Part shown: piece after piece, positions 32,010-44,872 of the stretch | Position numbering within the stretch: the first letter of the stretch is position 1 | Layout: each line of letters opens with the position of its first letter | Origin: Manihot esculenta | Lineage: Eukaryota > Streptophyta > Magnoliopsida > Malpighiales > Euphorbiaceae | Direction of reading: 5' to 3' | Assembly (NCBI RefSeq): GCF_001659605.2 | Contig: NC_035170.2 | Span: forward strand, 23,738,190-23,802,189 | Length of the DNA stretch: 64,000 nucleotides | The notes under the pieces: generated by a model | Databases searched by the model: none | What the model saw: only the letters and a program-made list of their open reading frames with translations | What the model was told of the DNA's origin: nothing | Position numbers and translations under genes: made by a program

Positions 32010-32761
32010 GGCGGATCCACCATCTGAATTGCAGAGGAGAGACGGAGAGCTTAGAGTTAAGACTTTGGTTCTTTTCAATTTTTTAAGTGGAAAATGGAAA
32101 CGGGAGTTTCCGTTTTCTCTTCTTTTTGCTTTTTCTTTTTTTTTTTTTTTTTTTTTTATTTTAACGATTTTAGGTTTATTTTTGAGAATTAATTTCTATG
32201 GAATTGTTACTTCATGTATTATTTAAATAATAATAATAATAGTAATAAAATATAAATCTAGAGTATAAGATTAAGAATTGGATACATATTCATATCAATC
32301 ATTGCATAGCCCTGAAATAAAATTTTTTATAAGAATTGGAAGAATTAATTTTTTTTAATTTATAAAATATTAATTTTCAAAGTGAAATTAAATTATACAT
32401 AATTTTATAAAAATTTATTTAATGGAAACTGAATGAGAGATTTTTCACTCCTTTTGTTATTTTAATTTAGGTCTTTCTTTTTTTTGGATTGGCTAAGATT
32501 ATATTTTGATTAGCTTTTTCTCCCCACTAGGCAAGGAAGGTAATTTTTTTATAATTTTTTTTTTTTTTTATGATTTTGACTCCATCGATAGATCTTTCTC
32601 TTTGTTCTATTGGTGGTTTTGAGTTTTTTTTTTTTTTTTAAATGGGTTTTGAGTTTTTTTATTAGTTTACATTTATAGTTTTTTCTATAAATTCTCTTTA
32701 TTCGATTGGGAGTTTTGAGTTTTTTTTTAATTTATATTTATAATTTTTTTTTAAAATAAGA
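32010..32761. other. TBL upstream region with long T runs
   Basis: The 5' UTR and promoter of TBL lie here. Several T homopolymers occur (32138-32160, 32555-32570, 32625-32640). An imperfect repeat of GGTTTTGAGTTTTTTT recurs at about 32608-32725. No coding signal is seen. Confidence 0.4.
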
Positions 32762-33470
32762 CACTATAAAAATCTATCAAAATAGTAATGAATATTAGTA
32801 ACATATTTAAATATGTTTGTAAATTTATAACGAATTAATAACAGATTTTATATTTCGTTACTAATTTTTATTATTTAGTAATAAATTAATAAATTTATTA
32901 TTTAATAAAATTATATACAAATTTAATAATTGATTCTGAAATTCATTATACCATTACTAAATTAACTAAAAATTAGCGACGGATTTCAATTCATTACTAA
33001 AATTATTACTAAATCGATTAGTAAATAAATAAATTAAATAAATAAAATAATAACATATTTAATAATAGAATGTAATTTATTACATAATTAATAATGAATT
33101 TAATCCGTTACTATTTTTTAATAAAAAATCGACTTTTTTTTTAAATATCATATTTTCTTTTTAAGTTAATAATGAATATAATCCGTTATTAAATTCGTTA
33201 CTAATTCAAAAATTAGTAACAGAACTAAATTTTATACAATAAAATATCGTACTTTTATTTTAAAATCCCTGCTTCTTTTATTTCTAATTTAGTAATAGAA
33301 AAAATCTATTACTAAATCCGTTACTAATCTAAAAATTAGTAACGGATTAAGAAATACGTTACTAAAATTTAAAGAATAATACCGTCTTTTTATTTAATTT
33401 ACCCACATTTTTTTTTAAATTTAGTAACAGATTCAATCTGTTACTAAATCGCGTATTTATACACTCACTA
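32762..33470. repeat. CACTA left subterminal repeats
   Basis: More than a dozen variants of TTAGTAAC(G/A)GAT and ATCCGTTACTAA occur in both orientations, for example around 32868, 33178, 33330 and 33430. Such clusters usually serve as transposase binding sites. Confidence 0.7.
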
Positions 33471-33479
33471 ATTTTATCT

Positions 33480-34070
33480 CCCCTCGTTTCATTCATTTTC
33501 TTTCTCCTCGTCTCTCCTTATTTCTTCATTTTTCCCTTATTTTATTTTCTTCTCTTAATTATTGACTCCATTTTTTTTCATTTCCTTCCATTTTCTCTTC
33601 TTTTCTCTTCAATTTTCTTTCATTATTAATCTTTCTTTTATCCCTTGATTTTTGTTTTATTTTCTTCATTTTCTCTCATATTTTTTTCTTCCATTTTCTT
33701 CCATTTTCTTTCATTTTCTTCCACTTTCTATCATTTTCTCTTCTTTTTTCTTTCATTATTCATTCATTTGCTTTCTTTTCTCTCATATATATACTCTAAC
33801 TTTTTTCTTTCATTCTTTTCTATATCTTCATTTTCTCTTTAATTTTCTTCATTTCTTCTTCATCTTTCTCTCATTTTCTTTTCTTTTTTCTCTTCTTTCT
33901 TTCTTTTTTCTCATTTTCTTTAATTTTCCCCTTTTTCCTTGTTTTCTCTACATTTTGATCATTATTTTCTTCTATTTTCTTTCTTTTCTTATTTTCTCTT
34001 TTGTATTTCATTTTTTTCCATTCTCTCACATTTTTTCATTTTTTTTAACCTTTTCTCTTGTAATTTTATA
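33480..34070. repeat. Long pyrimidine-rich tract
   Basis: About 590 bases are dominated by TTTTCTTTCATTTTC-like repeats, with few purines on the top strand. It is open in two frames as Phe/Ser-rich text, which is a composition artefact. It lies inside the CACTA-like element, left of the AT repeat. Confidence 0.75.
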
Positions 34071-34330
34071 ATAATTTTCTCATAAAATTTAAAATATTAA
34101 AGCTAATATTTAATGTAAAATACAATGAAGAAATTAATAGTTTACCATAATTAAATTATTATTTAATGTAAAATATGATGAAATAAATTAATAATTTAAT
34201 AAAATTTTTTAAATATTTTTTAAAAATTAACAATAAATTTAATAACGAAATATAGATTTAATATATTTTTTATTTTTTATTTTATCAAATTAGTAATGGA
34301 TTTCTATTCGTTACTAAATTTAGTAACAGA

Positions 34331-34334
<4 letters not shown>

Positions 34335-34374
<40 letters not shown>
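34335..34374. repeat. (AT)n microsatellite at left virus junction
   Basis: About twenty AT units directly precede the first viral sequence. A shorter TA run (62955-62969) lies at the right viral edge. Confidence 0.9.
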
Positions 34375-34378
<4 letters not shown>

Positions 34379-34384
34379 GTAAAA

Positions 34385-35236
34385 ACTTATAATTATAGGA
34401 TGAAACAAGGTTCCATCCTGATAGCATTAATATATAAAATACATTATAAAGCTATGAATTCAGCCTTTAGAACTAAATATAAGTTACAGCCTAAGTTAGG
34501 AGAGACAAGATTTTTACAGACAGATTTAACTAAAACTAATACGGTAATTCCTAAAACAATTCAATGGAAAGACATAACTTTGCCAAATGAATGGATCTTA
34601 GAAGGAGTATTACCTCCACCGGAACCAGAAAAGGTAAAACCAAATACAAATCTAAGTAAAATTGAGTAGTTCGAGGATGGTAAAGTGTCATTAAAATTTA
34701 ATAGAAGTGCAAGTACTAGGTATACAGGATCTTCATCTTCAGAAGTAACAGAAGATATAGGTAGAGTCTCAAACCTACCCTCGGTTATATATGTTATATA
34801 TAAAGGAAATGAACCTAAACCGGTAATCCAGACTATAGTAAAACCCAGGTTTTCTACATCAGATATCCCATATAGACAGCTTAAAATGAAAGGAGTAGAT
34901 TATAGTTCTTCAGTTCCCCAAGCAGTATATAATCCGGTAGAGAATTATCTAAATCAGCAGGCTGAGATAGCTCCTTCCTCCCCATCATCACCATCAGCAT
35001 CAGCTATTACAGAAAATATAAATAATATAAATAGGGAATTGAATGTTATTAGTAAAGAAAAAATTGAAAAGAAATTTCTAAAAGAAATAACAAAGACAAA
35101 AAATCTAAGTAAACTAAATAAAATAGTTAAAAGATATAAGTTTGAAGACTTAAAGGAAGAATATCTTAATTATAATAGTCATAATGAGGAAGAAATAGGA
35201 TTTTTCGAATGGTTTAAGTTAACTAAAAAGATATAA
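34385..35236 (+). pseudogene. Caulimovirid movement-protein C-terminal fragment
   Basis: The frame opens without a start, in the late part of a 30K-type movement protein, and leads into a Ser/Pro-rich spacer and a Lys-rich helical region. One in-frame TAG lies at 34667-34669. The frame ends at 35236, and the next viral frame is offset. The conserved core of the movement domain is absent because the integrated copy starts downstream of it. Confidence 0.7.
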
Positions 35237-35244
35237 ATCCGATA

Positions 35245-37055
35245 ATGGAAAGAGATAAAAGGCCAGAATGGATTGTAAATGATAAGGTAATTCAGAGTGA
35301 CTTTCCACCTAAAACGATTAGTAAAATAAAGCATGGAGATAGTGAAGTAATTTGTGCACCATATAAGGTAGCTAGAGAGAATAACACAGATAAAGAGGTC
35401 ATAGAACAAAATAATTTTAGTAATGCAAGCCTAATATGTATAGGTACTCAGTTGAAAAAGATAGAAAGAATATTAAAAGAAAAGGATGTAGAGATAGGAG
35501 AGAAAAAAGAGATAAAGCCACACATATTTAAACCATATCAGATATCTAGCTCAAGTCAAAAAGAATTAAAGAGTAATAAAAATGAATTTGTACAAAGTTT
35601 GAAAGATCAGTTAAGTAAGGTCGAGTCTTCAGAGTCTACCAAAAATGTAGCTCCAGAGACACCCCAGTCTAGGAATATAAACGTTATAGAAGAAGAAGAG
35701 TCAGACTTAAATAGTGACAATAGTTTAAGTCAGCCAGAGTCAGAAGACATAAAGCAATTTGAAATAAATCCTATATCACACAGGGAAATAGTAAGTAGAG
35801 CACCAGACTTAGGACTACTAGATAAACCAATCAGTACTTCTCAGTTTAAATATAATGCATCGACAGTCTATGAGTGGAATATAGATGAATTATCTGAATA
35901 TAATATTCTAAGTTTATTACAACAGATGACTATGGCAACTAATGCCTATAAAACCCAGTCTTTTGCTTCAGATAAGGCAATAACTGAAATATTAGTAGCA
36001 GGATTTACAGGACAATTAAAAGGATGGTGGGATTACCATTTGACTGATATGCAGCAGTTAGAAATCTTAAATTCAGTACAAGTAGATAGTGAGGGAGAAC
36101 CTATATATAATGAATTAGGAGAAGCTATCCAGGATGCAGTATCCACATTAATTTTAACAATTTCATTGCATTTTATAGGGGACCCATCCCTCCTAAAAGA
36201 TAAAAATGCTGAGTTACTAAGTAATTTAAAATGTAAAAAATTAAGTGATTTTCAGTATTATAAAACAACATTTTTAACAAGATTAATGTTAAGAGAAGAC
36301 TCAAATCAAGACTTTTGGAAAGAAAAATTCTTAGCAGGACTTCCTTATTTCTTAGGAGAAAAAGTAAGAAATCATATAAAGAACCAATATGGAAATCCGA
36401 TACCTTATAGTAAATTAACATATGGATAGATAGTAAGTATAATTCAGAAGGAAGGATTACAGATATGTCATGATTTAAAATTACAGAGAACTTTAAAATA
36501 TGAAATGCATAAAACAAGGAAGGAGTTAGGATCTTTTTGTAAACAATTTGATTATGGGATAAGTCAGGATAAAATCTGTAATGGTTAGTGTTCTAAATCT
36601 AAACCTAGAAAATATTATAAAAAAGATCAGTATCATAAGAAGAGATATATAGCAAGGCCTAGTAAAGAAGAATACTATAAAAAGAAAAATTATAAACCCT
36701 ATAAAAAATATAGAAGGAAAGCACCAGTAAATAAAACTCAGAATAAAAAGTCGTTTAAAGATTTAATATGCTATAATTGTAATAAGAAAGGTCACACATC
36801 TAAGTTTTGTAAGTTTAATAAAAAATTAAATGAGTTAGATTTAGATGAAGAAATAATAAATAAAATTCAGGAGTTATATATAGACTCAGAAACTACAGAG
36901 TCAGATTTTTTAGAAAGTGAGAACCAGATTGATGAGTTAGGAACTAGCTTGTCAAAAAATTCAATAAATGTTTTAACTAATGAACAGTGTTCATTATTGG
37001 AACTAGTAAATAGTATAGAGGATAGTACTACTAAAAAAATTTTCTTAAAAAATTA
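35245..37055 (+). pseudogene. Caulimovirid capsid-protein region with zinc knuckle
   Basis: An acidic, Ser-rich N-terminal region leads into a capsid-like helical domain (about 35840-36429, with LKGWWDYHLTD). After TAG stops at 36427 and 36586, the frame continues through a Lys/Tyr-rich basic stretch into a CCHC knuckle, CYNCNKKGHTSKFC (36769-36810). An acidic tail follows, as in caulimovirid coat proteins. Confidence 0.8.
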
Positions 37056-38060
37056 ATTAAAAGTTTCGATGAATTGGAAGAAGTTAAAAATACCATTCCT
37101 AAAATAGAAAAACAGACTTATGATTTAACTAAGATATTAAGCAAAAATAAAAAACCAAAGGAAACAGCCTCTATAGAAGATTTACAAAAGGAAATCAGGA
37201 TAATAAAAAGTGAAGTAAAAGAATTAAGGAATCAACTTTAGAAGGATTCGAAGAAAATAAAATTTTTAGAAGAACAATTAATTTCTGAATCATCTTCGAC
37301 TAATGAGGAGAATGAGGATGAGAAAGAAGATGATAAAATAAATCAGTTAGAGAGTAAAGAGATAGATAATAATTTTATATTATTACTACAGGAAATAACT
37401 TCTAGAAAATATTTGATAAAATTAACAATTAAATTATCAGAAGACTTTAAAATAAATACTATAGCACTATTTGATACAGGAGCAGACCTAAATTGTATAA
37501 AGTCAAGCTTAGTACCTAAAAGGTTTTAGCAGGAGACTAAAGAAAAATTGAAAACAGCAAATAAAACTAGTCTAAATATCTTAGGAAAGACAGAAGCATT
37601 AATTATAAACCAGGATTTATAAATAAAAACTGTATTTTTATTATCACAACAGATAAATCACACAGTAATACTAGGAACCCCATTTATAAATCTAATAACA
37701 CCCTATTTGGTAAAAGAGGTTGTATAGAAGTTAAAACAAATGGTAAAAGGATTAAAATGGACTTCATAGAAAAGCCTAAGAGAAAAAATTTAAATCTGAT
37801 CAAGGCACATTCCATTAGGACAATGAAAATAAATTCCATAATAAAATCTAAATCAGAAGATTTAAAGGATTTAAATAATAGTATACATTTTAAAAGGATT
37901 AAAACTCAGCTAGAAAAAGAAAATATAAAAGAGAAAATAAAGAATTGAAAAGAGCATATAGAAAAGGAATTATGTGCATATCACCCTAATGCTTTATGGA
38001 ATAGGAAATAACATATAGTAGACTTGCCTTATGAAGAAGGTTTTGATTAAAAAACTATTT
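37056..38060 (+). pseudogene. Caulimovirid coiled coil and aspartic protease region
   Basis: A Lys/Glu-rich probable coiled coil precedes the protease, whose active site reads LFDTGADLNCI with the Asp codon at 37473. TAG stops at 37239, 37527 and 37725 and a TAA near 37619 interrupt the frame. Confidence 0.75.
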
Positions 38061-38083
38061 CAACTAAGGCTAGACTTATCCAG

Positions 38084-38740
38084 ATGGCACCAGAATTAAT
38101 GGAACATTATAAAAAAGAAATAAAAGAATTAGAAGATAAAAAATTAATAAGTAAATCAAGAAGTCCCTGGTCATGTGCAGTTTTTTATGTTAATAAAAGT
38201 GCAGAAATAGAAAGAGAAACACCAAGGTTAGTTATAAACTATAAACAATTAAATACAGCATTAAAATGGATTAGGTACCCACTTCCTAATAAAAAAGATC
38301 TTTTAAATAGGTTATTTAATGCAAATATTTTTAGTAAATTTGATATGAAATCAAGATACTGGCAGATTCAGATTCACCCCAACGATAGGTATAAAACGGC
38401 ATTCACAGTCCCTTTTGGACAATATGAATGGAATGTGATGCATTTTGGATTAAAGAATACTCCTTCAGAATTTCAGAGAATTATGAATGATATATTTAAT
38501 TCTTATTCAAAATTCTGTATAGTTTATATAGATGATGTATTGGTCTTTAGCCAGACAATAGAAAAACATTTTAAACATCTAAGGACATTCTGCATGGTAA
38601 TAAAAAAGAATGGGTTAGCCCTAAGGAAAACTAAAATGAATTTATTCCAAACTAAAAATAGGTTTTTAGGACACTATATAGAACAAGGTAAAATCCAACC
38701 CATTGAAAGGGCAATGGCATTAAATTTCCAGATGAAATAA
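38084..38740 (+). pseudogene. Caulimovirid reverse transcriptase fragment
   Basis: The open stretch holds RT blocks in order: SPWSCAVFYVNK, RLVINYKQLN, FSKFDMKSRYWQI, AFTVPFGQYEWNVMHFGLKN and the catalytic YIDDVLVFS (Asp-Asp at 38531-38536). The frame is lost at about 38735 by a small shift, and RNase H continues in another frame. The sequence is of the caulimovirid rather than the Ty3 type found around it. Confidence 0.9.
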
Positions 38741-38766
38741 CCAATAAAACTCAGTTACAAAGATTT

Positions 38767-39354
38767 TTGGGATGTTTAAATTATGTCATAGATTTTTATC
38801 CTAATCTAAACAGAATAATAAAACCATTACATAATAGACTTAAGAAGAATGCTGGACCATGGACTGAAGAACATACCAGTATTATAAGACACATAAAATT
38901 ATTAGTAAAAGAAATCTCATGTTTATACCTTTCTAATCCAGAAGCTTTTAAAATAGTAGAGACAGATGCTTCAGACGTAGGATATAGAGGAATTTTAAAA
39001 CAGGAAATAAATGGTAAAGAAAATATAATTCAATTTACGTCAGGACATTGGAATTCAACCCAATTAAATTATTCTAATATTAAAAAAGAAATTTTGAGTA
39101 TTGTGATTTGTATAAATAAATTCCAGTCTGATTTGTTAAATCAAAAGTTTTTAGTCAGGATTGATTGTAAATCGGCAAAAGATGTTTTAAAGAAAGATGT
39201 TAAAAACCTTGCCTCTAAACAGATTTTTGCTAGATGGCAAGTGATTTTAAGTATTTTTTATTTTGAAATTGAGTACATTAAAGGAAGTAGTAATAATATA
39301 CCAGATTTTCTAACTCGAGAATTTTTACAGAATAATGGGAAGGAAGAAAAATAA
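38767..39354 (+). pseudogene. Caulimovirid RNase H fragment
   Basis: It opens with the RT-connection text GCLNYVIDFYPNL, then the RNase H blocks VETDASDVGYRGIL, HWNSTQLNYSNIKKEILSIV and RIDCKSAKDVL. It ends near FLTREFLQ, the usual caulimovirid polyprotein end. It overlaps the next ORF by about 20 bases. Confidence 0.88.
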
Positions 39355-40603
39355 ACAGAAGGAAATAAAGTCCAGCTCCAGTTCTACCTCTAAAGCCCTT
39401 TCCGAACATTCGGAAGAAATCAGTAAAACCATTGTAAAACCCTTTGAACCCAATAAAACCACAAAACCCCAAGATAAAACTCCAGAGGATTTAAAAAGGT
39501 GGATTGAAGAACTAAGTCAATCGCCAAAGGTGATTAAAGCCCTGCAAAACATAGCCTCCTCTTCAAGAGAGTCAGGTATGGCTTCTAAATCTAAAGCGAT
39601 CGTACCCGCTCATGGTACGACTAGTCTGCCTCAAACGGTAGACAATAAAGACTCATCAAATTTGTTGAAGGCTGTGGGTTTGCCAAAAATCCAATCTTCT
39701 CAAGGTTATAACACTAGTATTTATAAATGGTTTTTAAAGAATATTTCAGAATTTGAAATAGAAATAGAACATGGTTTTAATGACATAAATCCTTAGGAAG
39801 TAGTTAGAAAAAATTATCCTGAGAATTGGTTTTTCAGGCCAAAAGACATTGCAAAACCTCAGGAGTATTATCAAAATATTTTGGAAGAAACCGGTTCAGC
39901 ACGAATAAAACACAATTTTGATAAACATCATAAAGGAGTAATAGCATATTCTTCCATTCAAATAAAACGGATCGTCCGTCCAAAAGATTGGCCGATCTCG
40001 AGTTTATATACTGCAACACAGTTTAAAACCTTAAAAAGGTATTCTACCTCGTATAGCTATTTTGATTATATAGATGCATGGACAAATGTTTTTTGTATTC
40101 AAAACCCAACCACTACTCATTCGTGGTTGATATATTTTGACCAACAAAGTATTAAAACCACCACTAAATTTCCTAATTGGTTTTTAAAATGGTGGCAATA
40201 CAGGGATATTACTGAGGAGATCCTATCACCAGAAGTACTCCAAGTATATCAGTATTTTAAAACTCATTATAAACCTCACCCAAGTGAAAAATATATACCC
40301 CTTGATGTATTTTTGTACCCAATTCTTTATTCCATGGGTATACCAATGGTATTTTGATTTTCAATATATAACGGAATTAAATATTCCGGCCATAGTAAAA
40401 AAGCACAAGGTGAAATGGTGGGGATCATTCAAAAATTCCACCACTGAAATTGTTGTAAAAAATTGGATTCTTAAAAAAGCCCAGTTCCCTGCAATATCTT
40501 ATACTAGTAAATTGGCCCTGCAAAGAGAGTCTTCATTTGGGGCCCAAAAGGCCCAGTGCCAAGCTATGCTCGCAACAGCTAAAACTCCTGAAGAATATAA
40601 AAT
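39335..40603 (+). pseudogene. Caulimovirid second ORF, 5' part, function unknown
   Basis: The ORF starts MGRKKNKQKE, with a Ser/Lys-rich N-terminus, then a folded-looking domain rich in Trp, Tyr and Phe (SIYKWFLKNISEFE, ENWFFRPKDI, SWLIYFDQQS). A TAG lies at 39794 and a frameshift at about 40345. The frame in use at 40603 is cut by chromovirus C and resumes in register at 61807. No enzymatic motif is recognised. Confidence 0.75.
40599..40603. repeat. Target-site duplication AAAAT, left copy of element C
   Basis: AAAAT precedes TGTAACGACCC at 40604. It is repeated at 61802-61806 after GGTATTACA. Confidence 0.9.
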
Positions 40604-42823
40604 TGTAACGACCCGAAAATCGGACCGCTACCGGCGCTAGGATCCAGATCGACTTAAGGTCGCCGGGACCCGTAGCAAGCCTAACATACATCCTGTATAC
40701 CTGTTAAATCCCATACATGATCATACATACAAGTAAAAACTGTAAACTTTTTCTTTTCCTTCACCAAGCTTAACCTATGCATGCTCATAAACTCATAAAC
40801 ATAAACCTCACACTGGAGCCCTCATCAAATGCTCCAATGGGGTAACACAACATACATTAAGCTTGGTATAACATAAAACATCATAACTCATACATAAAGA
40901 TCATATATATAAAAGGGATTAAACATCTATACTAGGGTCAAGCACAACTCTAAACCTCAAAAGACATCATTATATTACATGACTGATCAATCCTTTACAT
41001 TACAATATTCTCATGTCCACAACTAACTATTACATAAACACATGACTTCTTTACTCTTGCTGACTTTCTGGTCTATCCCGTACCAGCATACCTGAGGTTA
41101 GGGGAATGGGGTGAGCTACTAGAGCCCAGTGAGCAGAATAGTAAAAACATATATTAAAAACCATGCTTCCATGAAATGCATCACATCACAAATAAATTAC
41201 ATCAAGGATGAACTTGTCACCAATAGCCCTCTACATATCCAATAGTGCCAGAACGTAGAAGGGGTCCTGGTCTTTCTCTTACATAACATATCATAACATT
41301 CCAACATGCCAGGGATGTAGAATGGGTCTTCCTGGACTTTCATACCATATCATCGTATCATATCACATCATCATAACATACGAGGGCCAATGGATCATCC
41401 AAAATTCATCCACATCAACATTATAATATGCAATGCAACATATTCGTGAATTCTAATGCAAACAACCTAATATATATTATGGCATTCATGATGCATGAAT
41501 CATGCTAAAACTTTCGTTAATTTAAAACATAAGGTTTTATTCTACTCACATCGGCTGACTCTGAAGCAGCTAGCTCACTGCTGGGGTCCTCGGTTCCTCG
41601 GGTTCGAACCTACACAGGTGGACTCAAATGAGGGACCAAACATAGACTAACATGACACTAAACAACCCCCCAAAAACCCCCTAAAACACCTTAAAACAAT
41701 CATAGAAATCATACAAAGGAAGGCTGAACAGGGCACTTTCGGCGGCAGGTTCGGCGGCCGAAAGTCCCTCCAGAGCCAAAACTCAGTGACTTTCGGCGGC
41801 CGAAACTCCCCTCCAGAGACGAAAGTCCATTTTTGGGGGCAGGGTTCGGCAGCCGAAACAAGCCACCATAGGCAGGTTCAGCGGCCGAAAGTCCCTTCGG
41901 CTGCCGAACCTGAGTTCTTCCAGAAATGGCAGAACTCAGCCTTCATGCACATTTTGCCTCCCAAACCTTCCAATCATGCATCCAGCACTCCCACAACATG
42001 CATACACACATACACAATCATTTAGGGGTCTCAATCTATCCTAAACCCCAACAACAACACATAAAAAGCAACTCAGCAACCTATATTATCCATAAACTCA
42101 ACATAAAACCTAACAATATTCAACTAACCTAAACATGCATTTCTACCCCAAAAACCATCATAAAACTTGTTTAAAACATACTGGAAGGGTAGGATCTAAG
42201 CTTACCTCTTGAAGATCGAGAGGAGAAATGATCCAAACTCGGAGATGGGGGAAAATTAGCTTCTTGGATCTCCAAGCTCCAAAACTTTGTTCTTTACTCA
42301 AAAATCTTCAAAACCAAGTTAAAAGCTCATAAAAATCATGAAAACTCGAAGGAAGAAACTCAAAATCGACAAGGGATGGCGGAGAAATCACCTTGGCCGA
42401 AAACGGGGAGAAAAGCTCACCCGTTTAGGACAGGGGACCCCTTTATAGCTGGCTGGCCAGGCCACTTTCGGGGGCCTAATGTGCCTCCGCATGCATGCCA
42501 TGTTCGGAGGCCGAACATAAGGTTCGGCGGCCCAACCTGGATTTCCCCCTTATGCCTTCGGAGGCCTAAAGCACTCCCGAAGCGCATGCATGTTCGGCGG
42601 CCGAACTTGAGGTTCGGCGGCCGAACTTGAGGTTCGGCGGCCGAACCTGGGTCTTCCTCCAAGGTTATTTTCATGCAAAAACTCATTTTCTTTTCTTGCT
42701 TAAAACATAAAATACATTAAAACATTTTATAAAAATATGACTTTACCTTTCTAGAGCTTCCCGACATCCGGGATTCCACTAGACAGTAGGAATTCCGATA
42801 CCGGAGTCTAGCCGGGTATTACA
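40604..42823 (-). repeat. 3' LTR of element C
   Basis: This 2220-base LTR reads, on the minus strand, from TGTAATACCCGGC (42823) to CGGGTCGTTACA (40604). The inverted-repeat arrays are at about 41735-41910 and 42500-42645. The end near 42600 has one more TTCGGCGGCCGAA unit than the matching place of the 5' LTR. Confidence 0.9.
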
Positions 42824-42835
42824 TTCTCCCCCCTT
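42824..42835 (-). promoter_or_regulatory. Polypurine tract of element C
   Basis: TTCTCCCCCCTT on the plus strand is the reverse complement of the purine tract next to the 3' LTR. Confidence 0.85.
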
Positions 42836-42928
42836 AAGAACATTCGTCCCCGAATGTTCCTCAACTAGCACATGCATAGCATACAACATATCATACATAA
42901 AGCACACATAAAACACATAAAGCTAACC

Positions 42929-44872
42929 TTAGAAGAGATAAGGGTACTGCTGGAGCATGGACTCCCGTGTCTCCCAGGTGCATTCTTCCAAATTGTGGTG
43001 GTTCCAAAGGACTTTTACCATCGGGATTCCCTTGTTCCTCAACTTCCTGATCTGAGTGTCAAGGATCCGTACTAGCTGCTCTATATAGGTGAGATCTCCT
43101 AGGATCTCAACATCAGGCTCACTAAGAACCTTGCCCGGATCTGACACGTACTTCCGTAACATGGAAACATGGAAAACCAGATGGATTCTCTCCATTGAAG
43201 CAGGTAAATCCAGCTTGTACGATACATTCCCAATCTTCTGCAAGATTTCAAAGGGTCCGATGTATCGTGGGGCTAGCTTACCTTTCTTCCCAAAACGAAC
43301 CACCCCTTTTATAGGAGACACTTTGAGCAACACCATATCTCCCTCCTGAAACTCTACCTGTCTCCTGCGGATGTCTGCATAGCTTTTTTGCCTGCTCACA
43401 GCATTTCTGATTCTTTCTCTGATAATGGGCACTACCCTGCTGGTGATCTCTACTAACTCAGGGCCTGCCAAGGCCTTTTCTCCCACTTCTTCCCAGCAAA
43501 CAGGTGACCTACACTTCCTCCCATATAAAACTTCATATGGAGCCATCCTTATGCTAGCATGATAGCTGTTATTGTAGGCAAACTCCCCCAAGGGTAGGTG
43601 CTACCTCCAAGAACCGCCAAAATCTAGCACACACATTCTGAGCATATCTTCTATAGTCTGGATGGTCCTCTCTGATTGTCCATCAGTCTGGGGATGGAAG
43701 GCAGTACTGAAATCCAACCTGGTACCCATAGCACTCTGCAGACTCCGCCAAAACCTGAAGGTGAACTGGGGCCCTCTATCAGACACTATCGAAACAGGAA
43801 CCCCATGCAACCTGACAACCTCATCCACATATGCCTGCGCCAATTTATCCACAGAGTAGTTGCTCCTAACAGGGATGAAGTGAGCAGATTTGGTGAGTCT
43901 GTCCACAATCAACCATATGGAGTCTAATCTGTTGGATGTTGCCGGTAACCCCACCACGAAATCCATAGCGATATTCTCCCATTTCCACTCTGGAATTGGC
44001 AGTGGGTTAAGCATTCCAGCCGGCTTCTGATGTTCCAGCTTTACCCTCTGACATACCTCGCAGGCTGACATGAACTGTGCCACTTCTCTCTTCATAGCTG
44101 GCCACCAATAGACTCTTTTCAGATCCTGGTACATCTTGGTGGCTCCAGGGTAAACGCTGTATCTGGCATTATGGGCTTCCCTCATAATGTCTCCCTTCAG
44201 ACCCACGTCATCTGGTACACACAATCGATTCCCATAGCGGAGGATCCCCTTGTCATCGAATCTGAACTCATCATTCCTGCCTGACTGCACGGTCCTGGCA
44301 ATTTTCACTAACTCTGGGTCCTCATGCTGTTTCTGAGCCACCTGCTCCAGAAACACAGGTGTCACTCTCATCTGGGCTATTAAAGCACCTGTACCAGACA
44401 ACTCTAACTGTAGACCTTCATTAACGAGCTTATAAAACTCTTTTACCACCGGTCTCCTCTCTGTTGTGATGTGGGATAGACTGCCTAGTGATTTCTGGCT
44501 TAGGACGTCTGCTACAACATTCGCCTTACCCGGATTGTACTGAATCTTGCAATCATAGTCACTAAGCAGCTCGACCCATCTTCTCTGTCTCAAGTTCAAT
44601 TCTCTTTGACTCAGGATGTACTGCAGGCTTTTATGATCTGTGAAGATCTCACATTTAACACCGTATAGGTAATGCCTCCACATCTTGAGTGCAAAGATCA
44701 CAGCTGCCATCTCTAGGTCATGTGTAGGGTAATTCAGCTCGTGCTTCTTCAGCTGTCTAGAAGCATAATCCATCACCCTTTCATTCTGCATTAACACACA
44801 ACCCAGTCCCACACGGGACGCATCACAAAAAACTGTGAAATCCTCATTACTGTTAGGCAGAGCTAACACTGG
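42929..44872 (-). pseudogene. Element C pol: RNase H, integrase, chromodomain part
   Basis: Read from 44869 the frame gives the RNase H start ([10 protein letters not shown]), then the zinc-binding integrase region and D,D35E core ([22 protein letters not shown]). After a TAG at 43598-43600 (CAG in relatives) come the integrase C-terminus and chromodomain-like end (VLWNHHNLEECTWE). It continues upstream across element B at 54802. Confidence 0.9.
44868..44872. repeat. Target-site duplication ACTGG, left copy of element B
   Basis: It matches 54797-54801 exactly and flanks element B. Confidence 0.92.

Noticed and set aside
33645..34071. Phe/Ser-rich ORFs that look like membrane proteins
   Set aside because: They come from a pyrimidine-rich tract, are open in two frames at once and have no start context or homology.
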